Of a DNA stretch of 44,051 nucleotides, positions 15,754 through 24,814 are shown piece after piece. This DNA comes from Gammaproteobacteria bacterium. Its GTDB lineage: Bacteria; Pseudomonadota; Gammaproteobacteria; SpSt-1174. The stretch is taken from positions 1-44,051 of the forward strand of contig JARRKE010000028.1 of NCBI GenBank assembly GCA_037388465.1. The letters run 5' to 3'. The notes below the pieces were generated by a model, which worked only from the letters and a program-made list of their open reading frames with translations, was not told the origin of the DNA and made no database searches. Positions within the stretch are counted from its first letter, which is position 1. Each line of letters starts with the position of its first letter. Made by a program: the position numbers and the translations under genes.

Positions 15754-17040
15754 ATGAATATAAGACGTAGTCGAGACAAGGGGCATCTGGGATTTATCCG
15801 TCCGGCTGGCTGGATTGTCGGCGCCTCGCTGGCGTTGCTGATTTCACAGCCTTCTCTTGCTGATTTCCCCGGCGATCAAAGTGCCGAAATAGCCAGGCTC
15901 AAGGCGCAGATCCATTTGCTTGAGCAGGAAGGCCGGCAATACCGCACGCAACTCGAACAAACACGCAAACGTTTAGAAATACTCGAGGCGATGCAGGAGC
16001 GTGGGAAAGGCACTCCGGAGGGTGATACCGCCGGGACGCAAAAGGTCGCTCAGGCCGAAAGTGGCGATACCGAGGCGCGTAAAACGCCGGCACCCAGCCG
16101 CAGCGCACAGGCGGTATACGAGGAACAGCATGCACTGTTCCAGAACAAGCTGACGGTGGAGCCGAGTTTCACTTACGCCTATTCGGCGGCCAACAACCTG
16201 AACCTGAACGGCTTTTACGCCCTCGGTTCCATTTTTCTTGGTTCGTTGACGGTGCAGAAGGTCCGCTCGCATACCACGACCTTCGGCCTGCTGACCCGTT
16301 ACGGATTCACGCCTCGATTCCAGGTCGACCTGGACATGCCGTTTTTGTACCGCCAGGCTACTTACCTCAGCACGGATTCGAGCAACAACGCGGTGGAAAA
16401 GACCACCCGCGTCGATCCGTCACCCGCCGTGGGGGACGTGAGCCTCGGATTCAATTTCCGGGTGTTGCAGGAGACGCTGAATCGTCCCGACCTGGTGACG
16501 TATCTGCGTGTCAAGGCGCCGACCGGCGATCCGCCCTACGGCATCAAGACGGAAACGGCCGCGGACGGCAACCTCAAGTATCCGAGCAAACTGCCAAGCG
16601 GCAATGGTGTGTGGGCCGCCTCGGTGGGATTTTCGACCGTGAAGACCGTTGATCCGGCGATCCTGTTTGCGAACCTTGGCTATACCTACAACTTTTCCCG
16701 TCACTTCAAGGACATCAGTTCCACACCGGGTACGACCCAGCCGGGCTCGGTATTGTTGGGCGATTCGATCCAGTTCGGTCTGGGTATGGCCTTCGCGCTC
16801 AACGAAACGACCAGTGTAAGCATGTCCTATTCGCAGACATTCATCAGCAAGACCAAATTAAAAAGTGACGGCGGTGAATGGCAGGGCGTCGCCGGCAGTG
16901 AGGCGAACCCGGCATTGTTCAGCATTGGCGGGACCCATTCGTTGGGAGCGAGAACCACCATGGGCGTTACCCTGGGTGTCGGCCTCACGCCCGATGCACC
17001 CAACCTGCAGGTGTCGTTCCGCTTCCCCTATCGGTTCTGA
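15754..17040 (+). CDS. fapF: FapF: outer-membrane amyloid secretion channel
   Basis: This 428-aa protein has three parts. A signal peptide ends at SLA-D (36-37). A heptad-like coiled coil covers about 43-83 (AEIARLKAQIHLLEQEG onward). After a Pro/Ala/Gly linker, a beta-barrel domain runs from about 132 to the end, with alternating strands such as KLTVEPSFTYAYS and a terminal LQVSFRFPYRF ending in aromatic Phe, as outer-membrane proteins do. This is the FapF layout: a trimeric coiled coil in the periplasm gating a 12-strand pore that exports amyloid subunits. AAGGA precedes the ATG. It closes the operon and runs convergent with sucrose synthase, only 32 bases away. Confidence 0.85.
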   Translation: MNIRRSRDKGHLGFIRPAGWIVGASLALLISQPSLADFPGDQSAEIARLKAQIHLLEQEGRQYRTQLEQTRKRLEILEAMQERGKGTPEGDTAGTQKVAQAESGDTEARKTPAPSRSAQAVYEEQHALFQNKLTVEPSFTYAYSAANNLNLNGFYALGSIFLGSLTVQKVRSHTTTFGLLTRYGFTPRFQVDLDMPFLYRQATYLSTDSSNNAVEKTTRVDPSPAVGDVSLGFNFRVLQETLNRPDLVTYLRVKAPTGDPPYGIKTETAADGNLKYPSKLPSGNGVWAASVGFSTVKTVDPAILFANLGYTYNFSRHFKDISSTPGTTQPGSVLLGDSIQFGLGMAFALNETTSVSMSYSQTFISKTKLKSDGGEWQGVAGSEANPALFSIGGTHSLGARTTMGVTLGVGLTPDAPNLQVSFRFPYRF

Positions 17041-17072
17041 GCTGGCTGCGCGTCGATCTCGTCCGAGGGGGC

Positions 17073-19493
17073 TTACTCTCCGCTCGCCTGCAATGCGAGT
17101 GCGCGGGGACGGAACTGCAGCGTGTAGAACATCTGCATGTAGCGGCGGGTCTCGTCGCGTTCCAGGTCGGTCACGTAGTGCCAGAAACCGTATACGCGCG
17201 CCAGGGTCATCAGGCGTTCGGCATAGTTGCGCCAGGTATAACGATCGGCGATACGGGCCAGGGATCGCCGTGAAATCTGGTCCCAATAACCGGGTTCGTG
17301 CTGGCAGCGCTTGAAGAATTCGGCCATGCGGGCGGCCGCCTCGTCACCGTGGTTGGGGTCGATGTGAAAACCGGATACGCCGTCACGGATGATTTCCAGT
17401 GGTCCGCCGAACCGGGTGGCGAAGGTGGGTAATCCACTCGACATCGCTTCAATGACCGTCAGGCCGAAGGCCTCGAATCGTGCCGGCTGCACGAAGGCAC
17501 CCTTGCGGTCGGCGATGGTGCGGTACAGCTCACCCGAGAATCCCTTGTCCAGGTGCATACCCAGCCAGCGGACCTGACCATCGAGCTGGTGATGATCCAT
17601 GATCGCATGCATGCGTTCGATCTCGGTGCGCTCCTCGTCATCCTGGGAACGCGACGGATCGATATGGCCGGAGATCACCAGCAGGTTCGCCCTGCTGCGC
17701 AGTTCCTCGTTCTCGCCGTACCACTCCACCAGGCCGGTGATGTTCTTGATCCAGTCCAGGCGCGCCATGGTGAACAGCAGAGGCTTGTCAGGTTCCGCAA
17801 GGGCACCGCGGCGGTCCTCGCCGGTATCCTGACCGTCGAGCAGCGCGGCGATGTCGTCGGCCAGATGGGTCAGGCGATGCTCCGACTCGGTATAGGGGAA
17901 ATAGACCTCAGGATCGGCACCGGGTGAGACGATGTTGAACTTGGGATCGTACACATCGGTGCCGTGCACCACGCGGTAAAGATCCGGCATGGTGAAGGTC
18001 ATGTAGCTTTCATACTGGCCGACGGTATGCTCGGTGCCCGCGATTTCCTGATAGGTGCTGGTGATGATGAAGTCCGCCGTGTTCATGGCGATGAGGTCGG
18101 CGGTGAACTGGCAGGAGAAGTGATAGTTCGATTCGCTTTCGCGCCAGTACAGGTCGGACAGCAGATACTTGGTCTTTTCCAGCGCGTGGGCGATGTTGCA
18201 CTGGGTGACGCCGAGTTTTTGTGCCATCAGCGAGCCGACCAGGTTACCGTCCGAGTAATTGCCGATGATGAGATCGGGGCGCCCACCCAGCTCGCTCACC
18301 ATTTCATGCTGCGCATCCGAAGCGTAGCGTTCCAGATACGGCCAGACCTCGAAACGCGAGATCCAGTTTGGCAGCACATCGCCGGCCTCGTTGCGAAACG
18401 GCACGCGCAGGATGGCCGCGCTGCGGGTGCCGGCGATGGGTTCCAGGCGCTGGTCGCAGGTCGTGCCCTCGGCCTCGGGTATCAGGCGGGTCAGTACCAG
18501 GATGCGCGGCTCGATCTCCAGGCCCTGCGCCTCCAGGCGTTCGCGCATTTCACGCTCCAGGGCGCGGACCTGATCCAGGATGTAGACCACCTGGCCGCCG
18601 GTGTCCGGGCGGCCCAGCACGTTCGATTGCCCGAACCAGCCATGTATGGAAAGGATCGCGACCGAGAAGATCATCGGTACGCGCGCCAGGAAGTCCTCCA
18701 GGTTTTTGGGGGAGGGCGCCTCCAGGATGTCCAGCAGCAGCTGCATGGTCTCCAGGGCCTGACCGACGGTGCGCCCCCAGCCGGGTTCGAACCCGAGCTG
18801 GCGCAGCCGCTGCATCTCGTCCTCCAGCACGGTGTCCGATTCGAGATGGCGCAGCCTGACGATTGCCGCGCGCAATGCCTCGCGCAGCGCGGGCACGTCG
18901 CTGATGGAGTCGCTGAGCATCAGGGTCTGGTCGCGATAGCGATGCAGGCGCAAAAAGCCCAGCAGACGGTCGTTGCCGATGCCGCCTTCCTCGAACAGCC
19001 GGCTGGACAGGCGCCGGTTGAGGAACTCCACGCCGCGGCCGATGGAATCGGCCTCCTTGAGCTTGAATATCTCCCGCGAGAAGGGACCGAGGTCCACCTC
19101 CAACTCCCAGTCGGAGGGGGCGGGGTTGCTGATCAGGGATTCCTTGAAGAGCAGGTAGATCGAGCAGTCGACCTCTTCCGGGGTCATGGCCTCGAAATGA
19201 ATCCGCACGTAAAACCATTCGCCGATGCGCGGGCGCAGGGCGAAGTGAATCCAGCCGTGGTTGACCGCGGCCTCCTGACACCAGCTGACCACGGTGGCCA
19301 GCGGGCTGTTCCACAAATCCAGCTCCGGCATGCCGTCCGCGAGTTCGGCAAAGGCATCCTCCACGTCGCTGCGCAGCAAAAAGGCGCGGCCGATCGCTTT
19401 GAAGTGATGGAGCACCTGATGGACGGCGCTGCGGTTTTCCTCCATGTAGGCGGAGAGTTCGGCGAGTAGCGATGAGCGTGAGGCTGGCGTCAT
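17073..19493 (-). CDS. Sucrose synthase (GT4 glycosyltransferase)
   Basis: This 806-aa protein has the standard sucrose synthase length. It catalyses the reversible reaction sucrose + NDP = NDP-glucose + fructose in the cytoplasm. Seen: the N-terminal regulatory region typical of the family, [17 protein letters not shown] in the first Rossmann domain, and the retaining-transferase E-x7-E motif (Glu674 and Glu682 in [13 protein letters not shown]) in the second. ATG 19493 gives a normal N-terminus ([13 protein letters not shown]); a GTG at 19625 would add 44 unconserved residues. Bacterial sucrose synthases are known in Nitrosomonas, cyanobacteria and sulfur oxidisers, where sucrose is an osmolyte or carbon store. 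No sucrose-phosphate synthase is in the window. The gene is divergent from leuA. Confidence 0.92.
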   Translation of the reverse strand: MTPASRSSLLAELSAYMEENRSAVHQVLHHFKAIGRAFLLRSDVEDAFAELADGMPELDLWNSPLATVVSWCQEAAVNHGWIHFALRPRIGEWFYVRIHFEAMTPEEVDCSIYLLFKESLISNPAPSDWELEVDLGPFSREIFKLKEADSIGRGVEFLNRRLSSRLFEEGGIGNDRLLGFLRLHRYRDQTLMLSDSISDVPALREALRAAIVRLRHLESDTVLEDEMQRLRQLGFEPGWGRTVGQALETMQLLLDILEAPSPKNLEDFLARVPMIFSVAILSIHGWFGQSNVLGRPDTGGQVVYILDQVRALEREMRERLEAQGLEIEPRILVLTRLIPEAEGTTCDQRLEPIAGTRSAAILRVPFRNEAGDVLPNWISRFEVWPYLERYASDAQHEMVSELGGRPDLIIGNYSDGNLVGSLMAQKLGVTQCNIAHALEKTKYLLSDLYWRESESNYHFSCQFTADLIAMNTADFIITSTYQEIAGTEHTVGQYESYMTFTMPDLYRVVHGTDVYDPKFNIVSPGADPEVYFPYTESEHRLTHLADDIAALLDGQDTGEDRRGALAEPDKPLLFTMARLDWIKNITGLVEWYGENEELRSRANLLVISGHIDPSRSQDDEERTEIERMHAIMDHHQLDGQVRWLGMHLDKGFSGELYRTIADRKGAFVQPARFEAFGLTVIEAMSSGLPTFATRFGGPLEIIRDGVSGFHIDPNHGDEAAARMAEFFKRCQHEPGYWDQISRRSLARIADRYTWRNYAERLMTLARVYGFWHYVTDLERDETRRYMQMFYTLQFRPRALALQASGE

Positions 19494-19761
19494 GATCAAA
19501 TCCCGGGTGACTGGTTTCTGCTCCGCACAGATGTGTTTGTCAGGATGGTTGGCTGTCGCTATGTTCTCAAAAAAATGCTTCGACTTCTTATCAGACCGGA
19601 CAGCGGTTTGGTCATTTCGGTTCACCTTACGCCTGACGGTGGGGCTGGCGCCACCGCTGCGGGACGTTTCCGGCCGTGCTCGTATCGCACGCTTCCCGCG
19701 CGCGGGGCGGGGATTGCGTTAAAATCGCTCGTACGGCGCAAGGCGCCGAAGCGGAGGAGTA
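19494..19761. promoter_or_regulatory. Divergent intergenic region between sucrose synthase and leuA
   Basis: This region must hold the promoters of both genes. On the plus strand a -10-like TAAAAT lies at 19720-19725 without a good -35, and a strong ribosome site GGAGGAG (about 19753-19759) precedes leuA. On the minus strand no convincing promoter was recognised. A run of seven A residues lies near 19567-19573. Confidence 0.35.
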
Positions 19762-21184
19762 ATGAACAGCGAACATTTGATCATCTTCGACACGACCCTG
19801 CGTGACGGAGAGCAGAGCCCCGGCGGAGAGCGTGCAGGACAGCACCGTCTGTGGCCTGGCGCGGGCGCTGGACCGGGACATCGACCGGGCCGGCGAGGCG
19901 CTGGCCGGTGCCAAATCCGCGCGTATCCACACCTTCATCGCCACCTCGCCCATCCATATGGAGCGCAAGCTGCGCATGTCGCCCGACCAGGTGCTGGAGC
20001 AGGCCGTGAAGGCGGTGACCCGGGCGCGCAGGTATACGGACAATGTGGAGTTTTCCCCGGAAGACGCGGGCCGCTCCGAGACCGATTTCCTGTGCCGCAT
20101 CATCGAGGCGGTCATCGACGCCGGCGCCACCACCATCAATATCCCGGATACCGTGGGCTACAACATCCCGGGCCAGTTCGGCGAACTGATTCGAACTTTG
20201 CTCGAGCGGGTTCCCAACTCGGACAAGGCGGTGTTTTCCGTGCACTGCCACAACGACCTGGGCCTGGCCGTGGCCAATTCCCTCTCCGCGGTCATGAACG
20301 GCGCGCGCCAGGTGGAGTGCACCATCAACGGCCTGGGCGAGCGTGCCGGCAACGCCTCGCTGGAAGAGATCGTGATGGCGGTGCGCACCCGCCAGGACGT
20401 GTTCCCCTGCGACACGCGGCTGGATACCACCCAGATCGTGCCGGCCTCGCGTCTGGTCTCGGGCATCACCGGCTTTCCGGTGCAGCCCAACAAGGCCATC
20501 GTCGGCGCGAACGCCTTTGCCCACGAGTCCGGCATTCACCAGGACGGCGTGCTCAAGGCGCGCGAGACCTACGAGATCATGCGCGCCCAGGACGTCGGCT
20601 GGACCGACAACCGCATCGTGCTGGGCAAGCATTCGGGGCGCAATGCCTTCAAGACGCGGCTCACCGATCTGGGTTTCGAGTTCCCCAGTGAAGAGGAACT
20701 CAACGCCGCCTTCGCGCGTTTCAAGGAACTGGCGGACAAGAAGCACGAGATCTACGACGAGGACCTGCAGGCGCTGGTTTCCGAGGCCACCGCCGAACTG
20801 GAGAACGAGGTCTACAAGCTGGTCTCCATGCGGGTCTGCTCCGAGACCGGCGAGATGCCGGTCGCCACGGTCACCCTCAACGTTGAAGGTGAGGAGACCA
20901 GCGGTGAAGCGCCCGGCGGCGGTCCGGTGGATGCGACCTTCCGGGCTATCGAGGCCATTGTGCAGAGCGGGGCGACGTTGCAGCTTTACTCGGTGAACAA
21001 CATCACCAGCGGCACCGACGCGCAGGGTGAAGTGACCGTGCGCCTGGAAAAGGCCGGCCGTATCGTCAACGGGCAGGGCGCCGATACCGATATCGTCATC
21101 GCCTCCGCGCGTTCCTACCTCAACGCCCTCAACAAGCTGTCGGCGGGCGCCGAACGGGCCCATCCCCAGCTGGAGCACGTCTAG
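19762..21184 (+). pseudogene. leuA: 2-Isopropylmalate synthase with internal deletion and frameshift
   Basis: LeuA joins acetyl-CoA to 2-oxoisovalerate as the first step of leucine synthesis. The N-terminus is normal ([15 protein letters not shown], residues 7-21, ending at 19824), then the frame continues as nonsense. Family sequence resumes in the +1 frame at [14 protein letters not shown] (from 19832) and runs to the end at 21184, including [54 protein letters not shown] and a C-terminal regulatory domain. By comparison with family members about 40 residues are missing, the part holding the second barrel strand (VDVIEAGFP region). The missing length must be 2 modulo 3, for example 122 or 125 bases. 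GGCG at about 19821-19826 could be the microhomology of the junction. Either a real loss or an assembly error; downstream sequence shows no decay. Confidence 0.85.
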
Positions 21185-21292
21185 AGCCTGTAGCCCCGGG
21201 TGCTCGCCCGGAGGCGATGTCTCTCCCGAACCCGGCGGCGCATCCCTGCACCGCCGATTCAAACCATCGGATGAGCAACCGGCTCGAGCGGC

Positions 21293-21316
21293 CGTCCGCA
21301 TGAGCGCGGACGTTTC
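21293..21316 (+). terminator. Probable terminator after leuA
   Basis: A perfect 7-bp stem, CGTCCGC (21293-21299) and GCGGACG (21306-21312), is followed by TTTCGTCGTC, a weak T-run. It lies between leuA and the Mo operon. Confidence 0.5.
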
Positions 21317-21350
21317 GTCGTCAATAGGGCTATAAGCAGTCTGGCTGCTT

Positions 21351-21386
21351 CCATATATTAGTACCCCGTGAATATCTAATACATGG
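21351..21386 (+). promoter_or_regulatory. Long dyad overlapping the ribosome site of the Mo operon
   Basis: CCATATATTAG (21351-21361) and CTAATACATGG (21376-21386) are 11-base inverted arms with one mismatch and a 14-base spacer. The right arm runs into the ribosome site GGAGGAGG, which precedes ATG 21400. It may be an operator for a dimeric regulator, or an mRNA hairpin that affects translation of the first gene. Confidence 0.5.
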
Positions 21387-21399
21387 AGGAGGTCGAGTC

Positions 21400-24174
21400 A
21401 TGGCTTGGCAGTTTCCGCGAATGACCCGCCGCAGTTTTCTTAAAGGCAGCGGCGCGAGTGTGTTAGGAATGACCCTGTTTCGCCCGGAGTGGATCAAGCT
21501 ATCGGGCCCGGCCAAGAATGAGGTTTCCGACTGGGGCCAGACCTGGAAGACGCGCGAGTCCTATTCCATCTGCAATTACTGCTCTTCCTTCTGCTCGGTG
21601 CGCGCGACGGTGGAGGAAAGCAACGGTCACGAGCGCATCGTCAAGCTTGGCGGCAATCCACGCTCGACCCTCAACGGCGACAAGCTTTGTGCCCGCGGCC
21701 AGTCGGGCTTCCGCCAGGTCTACAGTGTCGATCGCATCAAGACGCCGTTGATACGTGTGCCCGGCTCCAAGCGTGGCGAATGGGCCTTCCGCAGCGCCAG
21801 CTGGGACGAGGCCTACGCCTACATCGCGAAAAAAGCCAAATCCATCAAGCCTTATGAATGGACCGTTTACGGCGGCTGGTCCACCTGTTCCTTCTACATT
21901 CCGGAAACCTTCTGCTTCACCCTGGCGAACGACATCCCCAACCTGATCACCTCGCCGACGCAGAACTGCGTCTTCAACGGCCACCTGGGCACCAACTCGC
22001 TGACCGGCAACTACGTGGTGCATGGCGAGGTGATCGAGGACTACGGCAATTCCGACTACATCATCGCCTGCGTCGGCAATGCCTCCATCGGCGGTGTGTC
22101 CACCTGCCGCGCCGTGCGATTCGCCGAGGCCAAGGAGAAACGCACCAAGGTCGTCGTGCTCGACCCGCGTGCCTCGGAAACCGCGAGCAAGGCCGACGAG
22201 TGGCTGCAGGTCCGGCCCGGCAGCGATCTGGCCTTCATGCTGGCGATGCTGCGTGAGCTGATGCACGCCGGGCATTACCACGATACCTTCGTGCGCATAC
22301 ACAGCAATCTGTCGTTTCTGTGTTACCGCGACGAGCACGGTGCGTGGCAGCTCTACCGCTCGGCCAAGGGCGAACCGGCTGTGATCGACGGCGGCAGCGG
22401 AAGCGTGCATTTCCTGCCCGCTTTTTCCAATCGCAACGATACCGACGTCTCGGGACAGGCCGTGCACCCGGCGCTGCAGGCGCCGGCCGGATTCAAGTTG
22501 GACGGCAAAGAACTGGTGACGGTGTTCCAGGCGCAGCTGGCGGGCCTGGAGACCTATACGCCGGAGTGGGCCGCCAGGATCACGGGCATCCCGGCGGGGA
22601 CGATCCGCCGCATCGCCGCCGAGTTCGGCGCCGCCAAGCGCCCGCTGCTGCAGCCCGGCTGGTCGGGTGCGCGCTACGGCAATATGCAGATGCTGCGCCG
22701 TACCCAGGGTCTGATCCAGGGGCTGGTCGGCGGCATCGACCGTCCCGGCGGCTGGCTGTTCGGGGCGGAGTGGCGCGGGCAGGTGGCGTACATGCAGGAC
22801 CATATCGGCAAGCCCGGCTTCCCGCCCATGGGCCGGGCGGGCATGCCCTTCGTCGAATGGACGGGGGCATTGTTCTCCGATCCGAAGAATTTCAGTCACG
22901 GCTTTCCGGCCTGGTCGGTGGTGCACCGTGACAGCGTGGACAAGCTCAGCCCTCACTGGGCGGCCATCCCGGTTTCCACGGATGTCGGCTTCCTGCCCGC
23001 GGTAAAGGGCGAGCTCAGCTACCGGGGCAAGCCTTATCAGGCCAAGGCCATTCTGCTCAACGGCACCAACCCCATGCGCGATGCGCGGGAAAAGGTCTGG
23101 CGCGAGGCGCTGTCCGACTCCGCGCTCGAACTGGTGGTGGTGATGGATGTCATGGCCTCCGACACGGCGGCCTACGCGGACGTCATTCTGCCCGAGAGCA
23201 GTTATCTGGAGCGCGACGCACCGTCCATTTTCGGCAACGGCGTGAATCCGGACGACATGCTCATCACGCGCAACAAGGTGATCGAGCCGCTGTTCGATAC
23301 GCATACGCTGCCGGATATTTTCCTCAAGCTCACCGGCGTCATCAGCGGCGACGAGCGCAATTATCCGCGTACGCTTGAACGCCTCGCCGGCGTGCCGGCC
23401 AAGCGACTGATGGCGCTGACCGAGGAGTACCGCAAGCAGAAGGTGCGCGATCCGTTCAATCAGGCGCTGCGCCGCATGCGCTTCGAGGCCAAGGCCGAGG
23501 AACTGCATGTCTCGCCCGAGCACCTGGAGCAGGTGTTGCGCGAGCAGGGCGTCTACCCGGTGGCCGAGGCGCAGGAGCTGCTGAACAGGGACGCCATGCC
23601 CTGGAAGCGGCCTCTGCCCACGCCCAGCGGCCGTGCCGAATTCTTCAGCAACCTGTACGCGGGCCTGCGCGACGGATTCGAGCTGTACAACAATCCGTTC
23701 TTCGACGTGCTGGCCACCTACATCCCGCCGCATGAGCGTCCGGACAAGCCGCTGGAGGCGCCATTGGAGGATGACGAGTTCTTCTTCACCTTCGGTATGG
23801 TGCCAACGGTTTCGCATTGTTCGCCCAACAACAACTTCCTGCCGCTGGTCGGCATCAATGCCTTCCGCGGTGACGTGTATCACGGCGTGTGGATGCATCC
23901 CGACCGCGCCAGGCGCCTGGGTATCAGCCAGGGACAGAAGATCGAACTGCGCAATGCGGTATCGGGCGAGCGTACCGAGGCCAGTGCCTACCTGACGCGG
24001 CTGACCCGCGAGGACACCTTGTTTATGTACAGCGGGTTCGGCGCCAAGACATCGGCGCTGCGTTACGCGCGCGGCGTGGGTACGGCCCTGAACGACATCA
24101 CGGGCGACCTGACCGAGCCGGTCAGCGGCGGCACCAGCAATCAGGAATACACCGTGCGCGTGCGCGCACTGTGA
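21400..24174 (+). CDS. Periplasmic molybdopterin oxidoreductase, catalytic subunit (PsrA/PhsA/TtrA/Arx-type)
   Basis: This 924-aa protein belongs to the DMSO-reductase superfamily. A twin-arginine signal (TRRSFLKGSG, Arg10-Arg11) sends the folded enzyme to the periplasm. A [4Fe-4S] site follows: Cys58, Cys61, Cys65 and Cys97 (ICNYCSSFC and GDKLCARG). Cys190, in SPTQNC, sits where the Mo-ligating cysteine of polysulfide, thiosulfate, tetrathionate and arsenate reductases lies. The bis-MGD domains and the C-terminal TFGMVPTVSHCSPNNN region are intact. With the B and C subunits next door it forms a quinone-linked complex. The substrate is not resolved: sulfur compounds fit the genome context, arsenic or selenium oxyanions are possible. 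It differs from SoeA (sulfite dehydrogenase), which is cytoplasmic and has no Tat signal. Confidence 0.85.
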   Translation: MAWQFPRMTRRSFLKGSGASVLGMTLFRPEWIKLSGPAKNEVSDWGQTWKTRESYSICNYCSSFCSVRATVEESNGHERIVKLGGNPRSTLNGDKLCARGQSGFRQVYSVDRIKTPLIRVPGSKRGEWAFRSASWDEAYAYIAKKAKSIKPYEWTVYGGWSTCSFYIPETFCFTLANDIPNLITSPTQNCVFNGHLGTNSLTGNYVVHGEVIEDYGNSDYIIACVGNASIGGVSTCRAVRFAEAKEKRTKVVVLDPRASETASKADEWLQVRPGSDLAFMLAMLRELMHAGHYHDTFVRIHSNLSFLCYRDEHGAWQLYRSAKGEPAVIDGGSGSVHFLPAFSNRNDTDVSGQAVHPALQAPAGFKLDGKELVTVFQAQLAGLETYTPEWAARITGIPAGTIRRIAAEFGAAKRPLLQPGWSGARYGNMQMLRRTQGLIQGLVGGIDRPGGWLFGAEWRGQVAYMQDHIGKPGFPPMGRAGMPFVEWTGALFSDPKNFSHGFPAWSVVHRDSVDKLSPHWAAIPVSTDVGFLPAVKGELSYRGKPYQAKAILLNGTNPMRDAREKVWREALSDSALELVVVMDVMASDTAAYADVILPESSYLERDAPSIFGNGVNPDDMLITRNKVIEPLFDTHTLPDIFLKLTGVISGDERNYPRTLERLAGVPAKRLMALTEEYRKQKVRDPFNQALRRMRFEAKAEELHVSPEHLEQVLREQGVYPVAEAQELLNRDAMPWKRPLPTPSGRAEFFSNLYAGLRDGFELYNNPFFDVLATYIPPHERPDKPLEAPLEDDEFFFTFGMVPTVSHCSPNNNFLPLVGINAFRGDVYHGVWMHPDRARRLGISQGQKIELRNAVSGERTEASAYLTRLTREDTLFMYSGFGAKTSALRYARGVGTALNDITGDLTEPVSGGTSNQEYTVRVRAL

Positions 24175-24184
24175 GGAGCGAGTC

Positions 24185-24814
24185 ATGGCACATTACGCAA
24201 TGGTGATCAACGTGGATACCTGTGTGGGCTGCAACGCCTGCATGGCGGCCTGCTCGCAGGCCAACCAGACGCCGGTATGGGATTCGAGCAAGTTCCGCAC
24301 CTATGTCCATGACGAGGAGTTCGAAAAGGACGGACGCTGGGTGCGGCAGTTCTTCCCGCGCCTGTGCAACCAGTGCGACAACCCGCCCTGCGTGACGGTC
24401 TGCCCGACCGGCGCGACCTGGAAAGAGGAGAGCGGACCGGTGCGGGTGGATCCCGAAATCTGCATGGGCTGCGAGGCCTGCGCCATGGCCTGCCCGTACG
24501 ACGCCCGTTATCCGATCGACCGCGGGGACGTTGCCCACGCCAAGGCCTACTACGGCGAGGCATTTCTCAAGCGCACGCATCCGGCCGTGGACAAGTGCGA
24601 TTTCTGCTGGGACCGCCTGCAACAGGGGCTGGAACCGGCCTGCGTGGAAACCTGCGTGGCGCATTCGCGCATTTTCGGTGACCTGGACAACCCCGATGAC
24701 CTGGTCAGCAGGATCGTCGCCAGCGGCAAGGCCAAGACCCTGCTGCCCGAGATCGGCACGGGGCCCAACGTCTTCTATATCGACAAGCTTCCGGAGGGAT
24801 TGGCAAATGAATGA
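24185..24814 (+). CDS. Four-cluster ferredoxin electron-transfer subunit of the Mo complex
   Basis: This 209-aa protein carries sixteen cysteines in four groups: Cys13/16/19/23, Cys61/64/69/73, Cys93/96/99/103 and Cys138/141/153/157, enough for four [4Fe-4S] clusters as in PsrB, TtrB and DmsB. It passes electrons between the Mo subunit and the membrane subunit. It has no signal peptide and would be exported with the catalytic subunit through its Tat signal. GAGGAG precedes ATG 24185, 10 bases after the catalytic gene. Its end overlaps the start of the membrane subunit gene by 8 bases. Confidence 0.92.
   Translation: MAHYAMVINVDTCVGCNACMAACSQANQTPVWDSSKFRTYVHDEEFEKDGRWVRQFFPRLCNQCDNPPCVTVCPTGATWKEESGPVRVDPEICMGCEACAMACPYDARYPIDRGDVAHAKAYYGEAFLKRTHPAVDKCDFCWDRLQQGLEPACVETCVAHSRIFGDLDNPDDLVSRIVASGKAKTLLPEIGTGPNVFYIDKLPEGLANE

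Noticed and set aside
19762-20691. Programmed frameshift in leuA
   Set aside because: Family sequence of about 40 residues is absent, so a ribosomal slip could not restore the protein.
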